Source: Caenispirillum bisanense
Lineage (GTDB): Bacteria; Pseudomonadota; Alphaproteobacteria; Rhodospirillales; UBA2165
DNA: 64,000 nucleotides
NCBI GenBank assembly: GCA_945877815.1
Contig: CAMDWJ010000007.1
Coordinates: 1-64,000, forward strand
Reading direction: 5' to 3'
The first letter of the stretch is position 1, and the number at the start of each line of letters is the position of its first letter. Shown here piece after piece: positions 56,592 to 64,000 of this stretch. The position numbers and the translations under genes are program-made. The notes under the pieces are model-generated. The model did not search any database. It saw only the letters and a list, made by a program, of their open reading frames with translations, and had not been told where the DNA came from.

Positions 56592-57875
56592 ATGTTGTCC
56601 CGTGAAGACAATTTTCGCCTGACCCGAGTTTCCGCAGGCACGCCCATGGGTGAAGTGATGCGCCGTTATTGGCAGCCTATTCTGCTCTCCAGCGAATTGC
56701 CGGAGCCCGATTGTGCGCCGGTGCGCGTGCGACTGCTCGGCGAAGACCTGATCGCATTTCGCGACACGTCGGGTCGGATCGGGCTGGTCGACGCCTATTG
56801 CCCGCACCGCCGGGCACCGATGTTCTACGGGCGCAACGAGGAATGTGGGCTGCGCTGCGTTTATCACGGCTGGAAATTCGACGCCGAAGGCAATTGCGTG
56901 GATCTGCCGACCGAGCCGGTTTCGAGCAAGATGAAGGATCACATCAAGATCGCGGCCTATAAAACCTATGAAAAAGCGGACCTCATTTGGGCCTATATGG
57001 GACCGACCGATATGATGCCCGAACCGCCCGACTACGAATGGATGCGCGCACCCAAAACTCACTTGCACGTTACCAAGACCTACGAACATTGCAATTGGCT
57101 CCAGGCGCTCGAAGGGGGTCTTGACACTGCCCATTCCTCCTTTCTTCACCGCGACAAATTGTGGGTGGGGAGCAAGCTGCGCGAACGCGACGGCGCCCCC
57201 CGTCTCGATGTCGAAAAAACCGACCACGGCTATACCTACATCTCGCACCGAAATTCAGGCGAAGACGGCACCTATGTTCGGGTCTATCAGTACGTGATGC
57301 CGCATCAGCAGATGCGCGGCGGGGTGACGAAGGATCAGCAGCGCTACGATTATCCGAAACTCGACGGACATCTGTGGGTGCCGATCGATGACCAGCAGAC
57401 GATGGTCTATAACTGGGCCTGCGGCATCGATCACAATACGCCATTGCCGCTCGAGCATATGTTGAAGGCTGACACGGGCACGGGGCGTGGGCCCGACGAC
57501 ACGATCCCGGGCACCTTTAAGCTCAAGAAAAATCCATCCAACGATTACATGATCGATCGCGCCCTGCAGAAGGCGACGAGCTATACCGGCATCACCGGCG
57601 TGAATACGCAGGATTTTGCGCTCCAAGAGAGCATGGGCGGCGACGGCAGTGGACCGATTTGCGACCGTAGTAAAGAAAATCTGGGTTCGACCGATAAGGC
57701 GATCATCGCCATGCGCAATCTTCTGCTGGAAGCGACCCGTGACGTCGCGGCCGGCAAACGTCCGCGCGGCGCCGATCCCAAAAGTCATTGCGCGACGCGT
57801 CCATTCGATACGCTGGTCCCGCCGAATACCGATTGGCGTAAGGAAATGGAATATGACCTGAAGCCGAAGTGGTGA
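56592..57875 (+). CDS. Rieske aromatic-ring-hydroxylating oxygenase 1 (phthalate dioxygenase type)
   Basis: 427-residue oxygenase alpha subunit. The Rieske cluster is C70-P-H72 and C89-V-Y-H92 (in YCPHRRAPMFYG and LRCVYHGWKF). The mononuclear iron site is in LEGGLDTAHSSFLH with D178, H181 and H186. Length and order match the homomultimeric phthalate 4,5-dioxygenase/VanA-like class, which hydroxylates aromatic acids or demethylates methoxyarenes with electrons from a reductase. No reductase gene is in the window. Starts at ATG 56592 behind GGAGG. Followed by solute-binding protein 1 after 46 bp. Confidence 0.93.
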   Translation: MLSREDNFRLTRVSAGTPMGEVMRRYWQPILLSSELPEPDCAPVRVRLLGEDLIAFRDTSGRIGLVDAYCPHRRAPMFYGRNEECGLRCVYHGWKFDAEGNCVDLPTEPVSSKMKDHIKIAAYKTYEKADLIWAYMGPTDMMPEPPDYEWMRAPKTHLHVTKTYEHCNWLQALEGGLDTAHSSFLHRDKLWVGSKLRERDGAPRLDVEKTDHGYTYISHRNSGEDGTYVRVYQYVMPHQQMRGGVTKDQQRYDYPKLDGHLWVPIDDQQTMVYNWACGIDHNTPLPLEHMLKADTGTGRGPDDTIPGTFKLKKNPSNDYMIDRALQKATSYTGITGVNTQDFALQESMGGDGSGPICDRSKENLGSTDKAIIAMRNLLLEATRDVAAGKRPRGADPKSHCATRPFDTLVPPNTDWRKEMEYDLKPKW

Positions 57876-57921
57876 ACGGATAATTCGACCAAAAACAAAA
57901 CTTCGGGGAGGACTTGAATTG

Positions 57922-59016
57922 ATGTGGTTTCGCATCGGCCTGCTATGGGCCGTCATAGCCTTGTTTTGCCCAGTCACCGGCGCACTGGCGCAATCGTGGC
58001 AGGACGAGTGGGCTTCGACGGTCGCGAAGGCCAAGGGCAAGCCCTTGGTCGTCGTGCACGCTGAAGGCGGGGCCTTCGGACAAGTCCTCTCCGAATTCTC
58101 CAAGAAGTTCGGCGTCGACGTCCAAGCGACCGTGGGCCGCCCGTCGTCAATTTTGGCGCGGATGCAGACCGAGCAGAAAAACGGGCAGTTCGTCTGGGAT
58201 ATCTGGATGGGTGGCACGTCGAACATGGTCAATGCCGCCGCGCCGGCCGGCATGCTCGAGCCGATGGAAAAATATTATATCCTGCCTGAAGTGAAGGAGC
58301 CGTCGAATTGGCGTCATCCGGATTTCATTTTCGGCGATTCCGGGCGGACGGCATTCGCGTTCGTCAACAAGCTCGAATTTTTCGTGACGCGCAATACGTC
58401 AGTTCTGCCAGAAATCAAAGTCGAAACCTGGGACGATCTGCTGAATCCCAAGCTCAAAGGTAAAATCTCGATCCGCGATGCCTCGGTGCCGAACGCGACG
58501 ATTTTCGCTCTTGCGACCGCCTATGGCGCAAAGGGACCGGACTTCATGCGCAAGCTGCTAAGGGATCAGGATCTCAAGGTCTTCGAGAATCCGCAACAGC
58601 TCGATACCTCCATCATCCGCGGAGGCCAGGCGGTCGCGTTCGGGATGCTCGAAGAAACCCTCGATCGATGCCGGACGGATGGCGGGTGCAAGGATTTGGA
58701 GCTGATCCGGCCGTTCGGGGCGTCGATTTCCACCGGGATATCGATTCCCAAGAATCCGCCGCATGTCGAGACGACCAAACTCTGGATCAATTGGCTGCTG
58801 TCGCGCGAAGGCCAACAGGCGTGGGTCAATGCCTGGGCGAAGTTCAATACCGGTGGCGCGGTGTCCATGCGCAAGGACGTTCCGCCGGCGCCAGGTCACG
58901 AAAAGTTTCTGCCCGATTTCAACAAGCCCGAACAATATGTCTTCGTCTCTTCGGAAAAGGGCAGCGCCGAGGTCGATGCGACCATCAAATTGTTCAAAGA
59001 CGTGATGGGGAAATAA
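57922..59016 (+). CDS. ABC-type periplasmic solute-binding protein 1
   Basis: About 364 residues with a signal peptide (MWFRIGLLWAVIALFCPVTG, cleavage near ALA-Q). The fold markers WDIWMGGTSNMVNAAAPAG, VETWDDLLNPKLKGKISI and FVSSEKGSAEVDATIKLFKD fit extracellular solute-binding proteins of the Fe(III)/polyamine-like group. No permease or ATPase is nearby. ATG 57922 follows GGGGAGGAC; a TTG at 57919 precedes it. It pairs with Rieske 1 and is a paralogue of the protein at 62016. Confidence 0.9.
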   Translation: MWFRIGLLWAVIALFCPVTGALAQSWQDEWASTVAKAKGKPLVVVHAEGGAFGQVLSEFSKKFGVDVQATVGRPSSILARMQTEQKNGQFVWDIWMGGTSNMVNAAAPAGMLEPMEKYYILPEVKEPSNWRHPDFIFGDSGRTAFAFVNKLEFFVTRNTSVLPEIKVETWDDLLNPKLKGKISIRDASVPNATIFALATAYGAKGPDFMRKLLRDQDLKVFENPQQLDTSIIRGGQAVAFGMLEETLDRCRTDGGCKDLELIRPFGASISTGISIPKNPPHVETTKLWINWLLSREGQQAWVNAWAKFNTGGAVSMRKDVPPAPGHEKFLPDFNKPEQYVFVSSEKGSAEVDATIKLFKDVMGK

Positions 59017-59042
59017 TCCGGCTTTCGCGATAGGATAGCGAC

Positions 59043-60554
59043 ATGGCCGTTCCGCTGACCATCCGCCTGCATCCCAACGACAATGTCGTGGTCGCGCGCA
59101 TGGATATCCTGCCCGGCACCCCGGTCGAGGGCGATGTCGCGGCCGCCCAGCTCATCCCGCCCGGCCACAAGATACTAACCCGTGCGGTGAAACGCGGAGA
59201 GCCCATCCGCAAATACAATCAGATCATCGGTTTCGCGACCGAGGATCTGGCGCCGGGTTCGCATATCCATACGCACAATTGCGTCATGGCCGATTTCGAA
59301 CGCGATTATGCCTTCTGCGCCGACGCGCGTCCGACCGATTTTTTCGCGGCGCCGGCCACGTTCCAAGGCTATCGCCGCGCCGATGGGCGGGCGGCGACGC
59401 GCAATTTTATCGGCATCGTGACGACCGTGAATTGTTCGGCCGCGACCAGCCGCATGATCGCGAACAAGGTCGCACCCTTGTTGGAGGCGTTTCCGAATAT
59501 CGACGGCATCGTGCCGCTCACCCATGCCGGCGGCTGCGGGATGGCATCCTCGGGCGTCGAGATGGATGTGCTGCGCCGTACGCTCGGCGGTTACGCGCGC
59601 CACGCCAATATGGGCGCGGTGATGATGTTGGGGCTCGGCTGCGAGACCAATCAGATCTCGTCGCTGATGAAAGCCGAAGGCCTTGCCGAAGGACCGAAGC
59701 TCATTCCCATGGCGATCCAGGATGAAGGAGGGGTCGCCAAAACCGTGGCGCGCGCGGTTGGCTTCATCAAGGATATCCTGCCCGAGGCGAACAAGGTCGA
59801 GCGCGTCACAATCCCTGCCTCCGAACTTATCCTCGCCTTGCAATGCGGCGGCTCTGACGGCTATTCGGGCATCTCGGCCAATCCGGCGCTGGGTTACGCG
59901 GTCGATTTGCTGGTGCGCCACGGCGGCACCGCGGCCTTGTCGGAAACGCCCGAGATCTACGGTGCGGAACATTTGCTGACGCGCCGCGCCGTCAGCCGCG
60001 CCGTCGGCGAAAAAATCGTCGAACGAATCAAATGGTGGGAAGATCATTGCGCGCGCACCGGCGGCGCGATGAACAACAATCCGTCCGCCGGCAACAAGGT
60101 GGGCGGGCTCACCACCATCCTCGAAAAGTCGCTGGGCGCGGTGGCCAAGGGTGGCACGACCAATCTTGTCGACGTTTATAAATATGCTGAACCCATCACG
60201 GCCAAGGGTTTCGTCTATATGGACGGGCCGGGCTACGATCCGGTTTCGGCGACCGGTCAGGTCGCGGGCGGCGCCAATATGCTGTGTTTCACCACCGGGC
60301 GCGGCAGCGTGTTCGGTTGCAAGCCGACGCCGTCCTTAAAGCTCGCCACCAATAGCACGGTCTATCGCCGCATGACCGACGATATGGACATCAATTGCGG
60401 TACCGTCGTCGATGGCGAGGAAACGATCGCCTCCTGCGGCGAACGCATCTTCGATCTCATCCTGCGCACCGCGTCCGGCGAAAAGACCAAGAGCGAACTT
60501 CTGGGCATCGGCGACGACGAATTCGAACCGTGGAAGATCGGTGCGACCATGTGA
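59043..60554 (+). CDS. UxaA-family hydrolyase (altronate/galactarate dehydratase type)
   Basis: 503 residues. An N-terminal SAF domain (about 1-80, RLHPNDNVVVARMDILPGTP; IHTHNC) is joined to a C-terminal UxaA domain (THAGGCGMASSGVEMDVLRR; LILALQCGGSDGYSGISANP; GNKVGGLTTILEKSLGAVAK). Characterised relatives dehydrate altronate, galactarate or related acids using iron. It sits between the two oxygenase/binding-protein modules, 26 bp after binding protein 1, behind AGGA. The natural substrate is not predictable. Confidence 0.92.
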   Translation: MAVPLTIRLHPNDNVVVARMDILPGTPVEGDVAAAQLIPPGHKILTRAVKRGEPIRKYNQIIGFATEDLAPGSHIHTHNCVMADFERDYAFCADARPTDFFAAPATFQGYRRADGRAATRNFIGIVTTVNCSAATSRMIANKVAPLLEAFPNIDGIVPLTHAGGCGMASSGVEMDVLRRTLGGYARHANMGAVMMLGLGCETNQISSLMKAEGLAEGPKLIPMAIQDEGGVAKTVARAVGFIKDILPEANKVERVTIPASELILALQCGGSDGYSGISANPALGYAVDLLVRHGGTAALSETPEIYGAEHLLTRRAVSRAVGEKIVERIKWWEDHCARTGGAMNNNPSAGNKVGGLTTILEKSLGAVAKGGTTNLVDVYKYAEPITAKGFVYMDGPGYDPVSATGQVAGGANMLCFTTGRGSVFGCKPTPSLKLATNSTVYRRMTDDMDINCGTVVDGEETIASCGERIFDLILRTASGEKTKSELLGIGDDEFEPWKIGATM

Positions 60555-60564
60555 GTCGCGCAAA

Positions 60565-60610
60565 TTGGTAACACAGTTTCCTAAGCAGCTAAGCCGCTTT
60601 ACATTCGATC
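60565..60610 (+). promoter_or_regulatory. Shared upstream element, copy 2
   Basis: TTGGTAA (60565-60571; five of seven matches to TCGTTAA) and, starting exactly 25 bp later, TAAGCCGCTTTACA (60590-60603). An ATTCGATC tail follows, shared with copy 3 (AATCGATC). The second block begins 87 bp before the Rieske 2 ATG. Confidence 0.6.
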
Positions 60611-60676
60611 CCTGGCGCTCGAGAATTTGCCAGCATTTCGAGCCATTACATCCTTGGCAATTGGAGGGCTTCGTTC

Positions 60677-61960
60677 ATGTTGTCGCGCGAAGACAATATC
60701 CGCCTTACCCGCGTATCCCGCGGCACCCCCATGGGCGAGTTGATGCGCCGCTATTGGCAGCCCGCTCTACTGTCCGGCGAATTGCCCGAACCCGATTGCG
60801 CGCCTGTGCGCGTGCGGTTGCTTGGCGAGGATCTGATCGCGTTTCGCGATACCAACGGCAAGGTTGGCTTGGTCGATGCCTATTGCCCGCATCGGCGAGC
60901 CCCGATGTTCTACGGGCGCAATGAGGAGTGCGGCCTGCGCTGCGTCTATCACGGCTGGAAATTCGATGCCGAGGGCAATTGCGTGGATCTACCGACCGAG
61001 CCGGCGTCGAGCAAGATGAAGGATCATATCAAGATCGCCGCCTACCCGACCTACGAGACAGCCGAGATCGTCTGGGCCTATCTTGGGCCGAAGAATGATA
61101 TACCGGCGCCGCCCGATTACGAATGGATGCGCGCTCCGCACACGCACCTTCACGTGAACAAATCCTACGAACAATGCAATTGGTTGCAAGCGCTGGAAGG
61201 CGGGCTCGACACGGCACATTCGTCCTATCTGCACCGCAGCAAGACGTGGGCCGGCACCGAATTGCGCCAACGCGACGGCGCACCCCGCCTTGACGTCGAG
61301 CGAACCGATTGCGGTTATACCTATATCTCGCAGCGTAATGCGGGCGAGGATGGAACCTATGTGCGGGTCTATCAATTTGTGCTGCCGCATCAACAGATGC
61401 GTGGCGGTGTGACGAAGAACAAGGAACGTTGGGATGTGCCCAAATTCGACGGCCATCTCTGGGTACCGATCGACGATGTCCAGACCAACGTCTATAACTG
61501 GGCTTGTAGCATCGATCACAATCATCCGATGCCGCGCGATTACATCGATCATCTGAACACCGTTTCGGGACGGGGTCCCAGTGATTTCATTCCGGGCACC
61601 TTCATTCCCAAACGTAATTTGTCGAACGACTATATGATCGATCGCGAGATGCAGAAGACCACCAACTTCACTGGGATTCTGGGTATCAGCACGCAGGATT
61701 TCGCGCTGCAGGAAAGCATGGGCTCGCGCGATGATGGCCCGATCTGCGACCGTACCGGCGAGCATCTCGGATCGACCGATAAAGCGATCATCGCCATGCG
61801 CAATATGCTGCTCGAAGCGACCCGCGATGTCGAAGCCGGCAAGCGTCCGCGCGGCGTCGAACCGCAGACCCATCGCGCCGTCAGGGCGTTCGATACGCTC
61901 GTCCCGCCGAACACCGATTGGCGTACCGAGATGGAGTACGACCTACGTCCGAAGTGGTGA
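60677..61960 (+). CDS. Rieske aromatic-ring-hydroxylating oxygenase 2
   Basis: 427 residues, closely similar to oxygenase 1 over its whole length. The Rieske residues (CPHRRAPMFYG, LRCVYHGWKF) and the iron site (LEGGLDTAHSSYLH) are intact. The variable parts are around 130-165 and 280-330 (PRDYIDHLNTVSGRG), which may affect substrate choice (inference). ATG 60677 follows TTGGAGGG. Solute-binding protein 2 follows after 55 bp. As for oxygenase 1, no reductase is visible. Confidence 0.93.
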   Translation: MLSREDNIRLTRVSRGTPMGELMRRYWQPALLSGELPEPDCAPVRVRLLGEDLIAFRDTNGKVGLVDAYCPHRRAPMFYGRNEECGLRCVYHGWKFDAEGNCVDLPTEPASSKMKDHIKIAAYPTYETAEIVWAYLGPKNDIPAPPDYEWMRAPHTHLHVNKSYEQCNWLQALEGGLDTAHSSYLHRSKTWAGTELRQRDGAPRLDVERTDCGYTYISQRNAGEDGTYVRVYQFVLPHQQMRGGVTKNKERWDVPKFDGHLWVPIDDVQTNVYNWACSIDHNHPMPRDYIDHLNTVSGRGPSDFIPGTFIPKRNLSNDYMIDREMQKTTNFTGILGISTQDFALQESMGSRDDGPICDRTGEHLGSTDKAIIAMRNMLLEATRDVEAGKRPRGVEPQTHRAVRAFDTLVPPNTDWRTEMEYDLRPKW

Positions 61961-62015
61961 GCCTGGGGACTAGATGCGGAATGCCGATGTGAAAAAAATT
62001 GGTGGGAGGATAATC

Positions 62016-63104
62016 ATGTTCACGCGACTTATGGCGCTTCTGGTTCTGGCTTTGACGCTTCCGTTTGCCGCACAGGCGCAAGACTGGCAGGGCGAGTGGA
62101 AGGCGACAGCGGAAAAAGCCAAGAGCCAGACTCTGAAGCCGATCGTCGCCGGCGAGGAAGCCTATAGTTTGATCTTCGCCGAGTTTACCAAGAAATTCGG
62201 CATCAAAACCGAACCAACGGTGGCCCGCCCGTCGGTGGCGCTGGCCCGCTTCCAGACGGAACAGAAAAATGGGCAGTTCAACTGGGATATCTGGATGGGC
62301 GGCACCTCCAACATGTCCAACGTCGCGTCTCCAGCGGGGCTTCTGGAACCGATGGAGAAATATTTCATCTCGCCGGAGGTAAAGGATCCGGCGGTTTGGC
62401 GCGATCCGCATTTCATATTTGGTGATCGCAAACGGAGCGTTTTCACCAACGCCAACCGGGTCGAATTTTATGTGCTGCGCAACAACTCGGTTCTGCCGGA
62501 GGTTAAAGTCGAGACTTGGGACGATTTCCTGAATCCGAAACTCAAAGGCAAGATAGCGATCCGCGATGCATCGGTACCCAATGCCGGAACATTCGCCCTG
62601 GCGACGGCCTACGGGGTAAAGGGAGAAGCATTTCTGCGCAAATTGTTGAAGGACCAGGAGCCCAAATTTTACGAAAACCCGCAGCAGCTCGACGCTGCGA
62701 TCACACGCGGCAGCGCCGCGCTGTCGATCGGTCTGGAAGCCTTTGTTTGGGACAAATGCCGCAACGACGGGGGCTGCAAGGAAATCGACAATCTGCGCCA
62801 GTTCGGCGCCGCGACCTCGGCCGGGCTGTCGGTTCCTAAAAACCCGCCCAACGTCGAAGCCGTTAAGATATTTCTCAATTGGTTCCTGTCCAAAGAAGGA
62901 CAGGAGTTCTGGGTCAAGGCTTGGGCCGAGAAAAACACCAGTGGCGCGCTCAGCATGCGTAAAGACGTGGCTCCCGCGAAAGGACACGAAGCCTACCTTC
63001 CAGATTTCACGAAACCGGAGAATTACGTGTTCGTTTCGTCCGAAAAGGGCGGTGTCGAAGTCGACGCTACCATAAAGATATTCAAGGAAGTGTCGGGGCA
63101 TTAA
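62016..63104 (+). CDS. ABC-type periplasmic solute-binding protein 2
   Basis: 362 residues with a signal peptide (MFTRLMALLVLALTLPFAAQ). The body parallels solute-binding protein 1: WDIWMGGTSNMSNVASPAG, VETWDDFLNPKLKGKIAIRD and FVSSEKGGVEVDATIKIFKE. Binding-pocket differences between the two suggest different ligands (inference). ATG 62016 has GGGAGGA at 5 nt; an in-frame start at 61974 is rejected. No permease or ATPase is seen. Confidence 0.9.
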   Translation: MFTRLMALLVLALTLPFAAQAQDWQGEWKATAEKAKSQTLKPIVAGEEAYSLIFAEFTKKFGIKTEPTVARPSVALARFQTEQKNGQFNWDIWMGGTSNMSNVASPAGLLEPMEKYFISPEVKDPAVWRDPHFIFGDRKRSVFTNANRVEFYVLRNNSVLPEVKVETWDDFLNPKLKGKIAIRDASVPNAGTFALATAYGVKGEAFLRKLLKDQEPKFYENPQQLDAAITRGSAALSIGLEAFVWDKCRNDGGCKEIDNLRQFGAATSAGLSVPKNPPNVEAVKIFLNWFLSKEGQEFWVKAWAEKNTSGALSMRKDVAPAKGHEAYLPDFTKPENYVFVSSEKGGVEVDATIKIFKEVSGH

Positions 63105-63121
63105 GCTCGTATCGGGTGAAA

Positions 63122-63149
63122 TTGCCTTTTCTCGCGTTACTCAAGGCAA
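63122..63149. promoter_or_regulatory. Inverted repeat ahead of Rieske 3
   Basis: TTGCCTT (63122-63128) and AAGGCAA (63143-63149) form a 7-bp inverted repeat with a 14-nt loop, 18 bp after the stop of binding protein 2 and just before the TCGTTAA block. It could be a weak terminator or an operator; no equivalent was noticed ahead of the other two oxygenases. Confidence 0.35.
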
Positions 63150-63151
63150 CT

Positions 63152-63197
63152 TCGTTAACCTGATTCTGTAGAACCGTAAGTCGCTTTACAATCGATC
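63152..63197 (+). promoter_or_regulatory. Shared upstream element, copy 3
   Basis: TCGTTAA (63152-63158) and, starting exactly 25 bp later, TAAGTCGCTTTACA (63177-63190), then ATCGATC. The second block begins 83 bp before the Rieske 3 ATG. The second block is identical to that of copy 1. Confidence 0.6.
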
Positions 63198-63259
63198 ATA
63201 GCCGCCGCAAAATTTAGCTGGTTCCGGCTTGATTACCTTTGATCGTGGAGACCATCCCC

Positions 63260-64000
63260 ATGTTGTCCAACGAAGATAATATTCGCATCACCCGGGTTTC
63301 GCGCGGCACGCCCATGGGCGATGTGATGCGCCGCTACTGGCAGCCGGCGGCTCTCTCCAGCGAATTGCCCGAACCCGACGGCGCGCCCGTGCGCGTGCGG
63401 CTGCTGGGTGAGGATCTGATCGCCTTTCGCGACACCAACGGCAAGGTCGGCCTGGTCGAAGCCTATTGCCCACATCGCCGCGCACCGATGTTCTATGGCC
63501 GCAACGAGGATTGCGGTCTGCGCTGCGTCTATCACGGCTGGAAATTCGATGCCGAGGGCAATTGCGTGGATCTGCCGACCGAGCCGGCGTCCAGCAAGAT
63601 GAAGGACCACATCAAGATTGGCGCCTATCCGACCTTTGAGAAGGCCGACATCGTCTGGGCCTATCTGGGTCCGCAGGAAAATATGCCGCCGCCGCCGGAT
63701 TACGAATGGATGCGGGCACCCGCGACCCATCGCTGGGTCACCAAGACCTACGAGGAATGCAATTGGCTGCAGGCGCTCGAAGGTGGGCTCGATACCGCGC
63801 ACTCATCCTACCTCCACCGCGAAAAACTTTGGCCGGGCGCCGAACTGCGCATGCGCGACGGCGCCCCCCGCCTCGAGGTCGAAAAATCCGATTTTGGCTA
63901 TTCCTATATCTCGCACCGCAATTCCGGCGCCGACGGCACCTATGTGCGCGTTTATCAATATGTGATGCCCTATCAGCAGATGCGCGGCGGTGTCACAAAA
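63260..64000 (+). CDS. Rieske aromatic-ring-hydroxylating oxygenase 3, 3' end cut by window
   Basis: Open from ATG 63260 to the last base of the window (247 residues). MLSNEDNIRITRVSRGTPMG starts the protein; the Rieske site (YCPHRRAPMFYG, LRCVYHGWKF) and iron-site region (LEGGLDTAHSSYLH) are intact. It is most like oxygenases 1 and 2. By analogy a further solute-binding protein could follow beyond the window (prediction). Confidence 0.92.
   Translation, partial: MLSNEDNIRITRVSRGTPMGDVMRRYWQPAALSSELPEPDGAPVRVRLLGEDLIAFRDTNGKVGLVEAYCPHRRAPMFYGRNEDCGLRCVYHGWKFDAEGNCVDLPTEPASSKMKDHIKIGAYPTFEKADIVWAYLGPQENMPPPPDYEWMRAPATHRWVTKTYEECNWLQALEGGLDTAHSSYLHREKLWPGAELRMRDGAPRLEVEKSDFGYSYISHRNSGADGTYVRVYQYVMPYQQMRGGVTK

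Overview
The window looks like chromosomal DNA of a high-GC alphaproteobacterium, probably Rhodospirillales-like. This rests on the rsmG-mnmG-parA-parB block with parS sites, on hemE next to ppsR (DUF299), on the run maf-aroE-coaE-dnaQ / secB-fxsA / Tim44-mltA-smr / hslVU / hisBHAFE, and on lineage-typical families (DUF3576, DUF2628, HemJ). No rRNA, tRNA or CRISPR array was found.

Layout. 1-8.2 kb: a cut L,D-transpeptidase gene, yggS, a thiE-like gene, a porin with its terminator, a DUF3576 lipoprotein, and leuS-lptE-holA. 8.2-9.5 kb: dispersed repeats and a HigBA-type toxin-antitoxin pair. 9.5-15.5 kb: leftward mnmE, mnmG, rsmG, parA, parB with three perfect parS sites. 15.5-25.8 kb: a mixed region with a DUF255 thioredoxin-domain protein, an A+T-richer amidohydrolase, two decayed gene fragments, an operon of a GlcG/HbpS protein plus proteins with two and four fused RidA domains, ogt, ParDE, a quinone oxidoreductase and an unknown protein. 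25.8-33.7 kb: leftward hemE-hemH-hemJ and rho, and rightward ppsR-maf-aroE-coaE-dnaQ. These diverge from a 291-bp gap (29823-30113) that sits where Caulobacter and Rickettsia keep oriC. 33.9-36.4 kb: an A+T-richer pair (TPR membrane protein, serine hydrolase). 36.4-46.2 kb: an MscS-type channel, secB, fxsA, Tim44, mltA, lutABC, smr, an XRE regulator. 46.2-47.2 kb: the scar of a tandem duplication holding fragments of hslU and the XRE gene plus a catalytically degenerate LytM lipoprotein. 47.2-56.4 kb: hslVU, an amidohydrolase remnant, the his operon interrupted by an unknown polytopic membrane protein, a HIT protein and a lone fliN.

56.5-64 kb (right edge): an accessory catabolic cluster built from repeated modules. 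It reads Rieske oxygenase 1 - solute-binding protein 1 - UxaA-family hydrolase - Rieske oxygenase 2 - solute-binding protein 2 - Rieske oxygenase 3 (cut by the window end). All three oxygenase genes share a two-part upstream element at nearly the same distance from the start codon. No reductase, ferredoxin, ABC permease or ATPase and no regulator is visible in the window. The shared element, the alternation of oxygenase and binding protein, and the tandem amplification make this the most novel-looking system here.

The work was done by reading alone. Family assignments rest on visible motifs and length; start codons were picked from ribosome-binding sites, overlaps and family N-termini.
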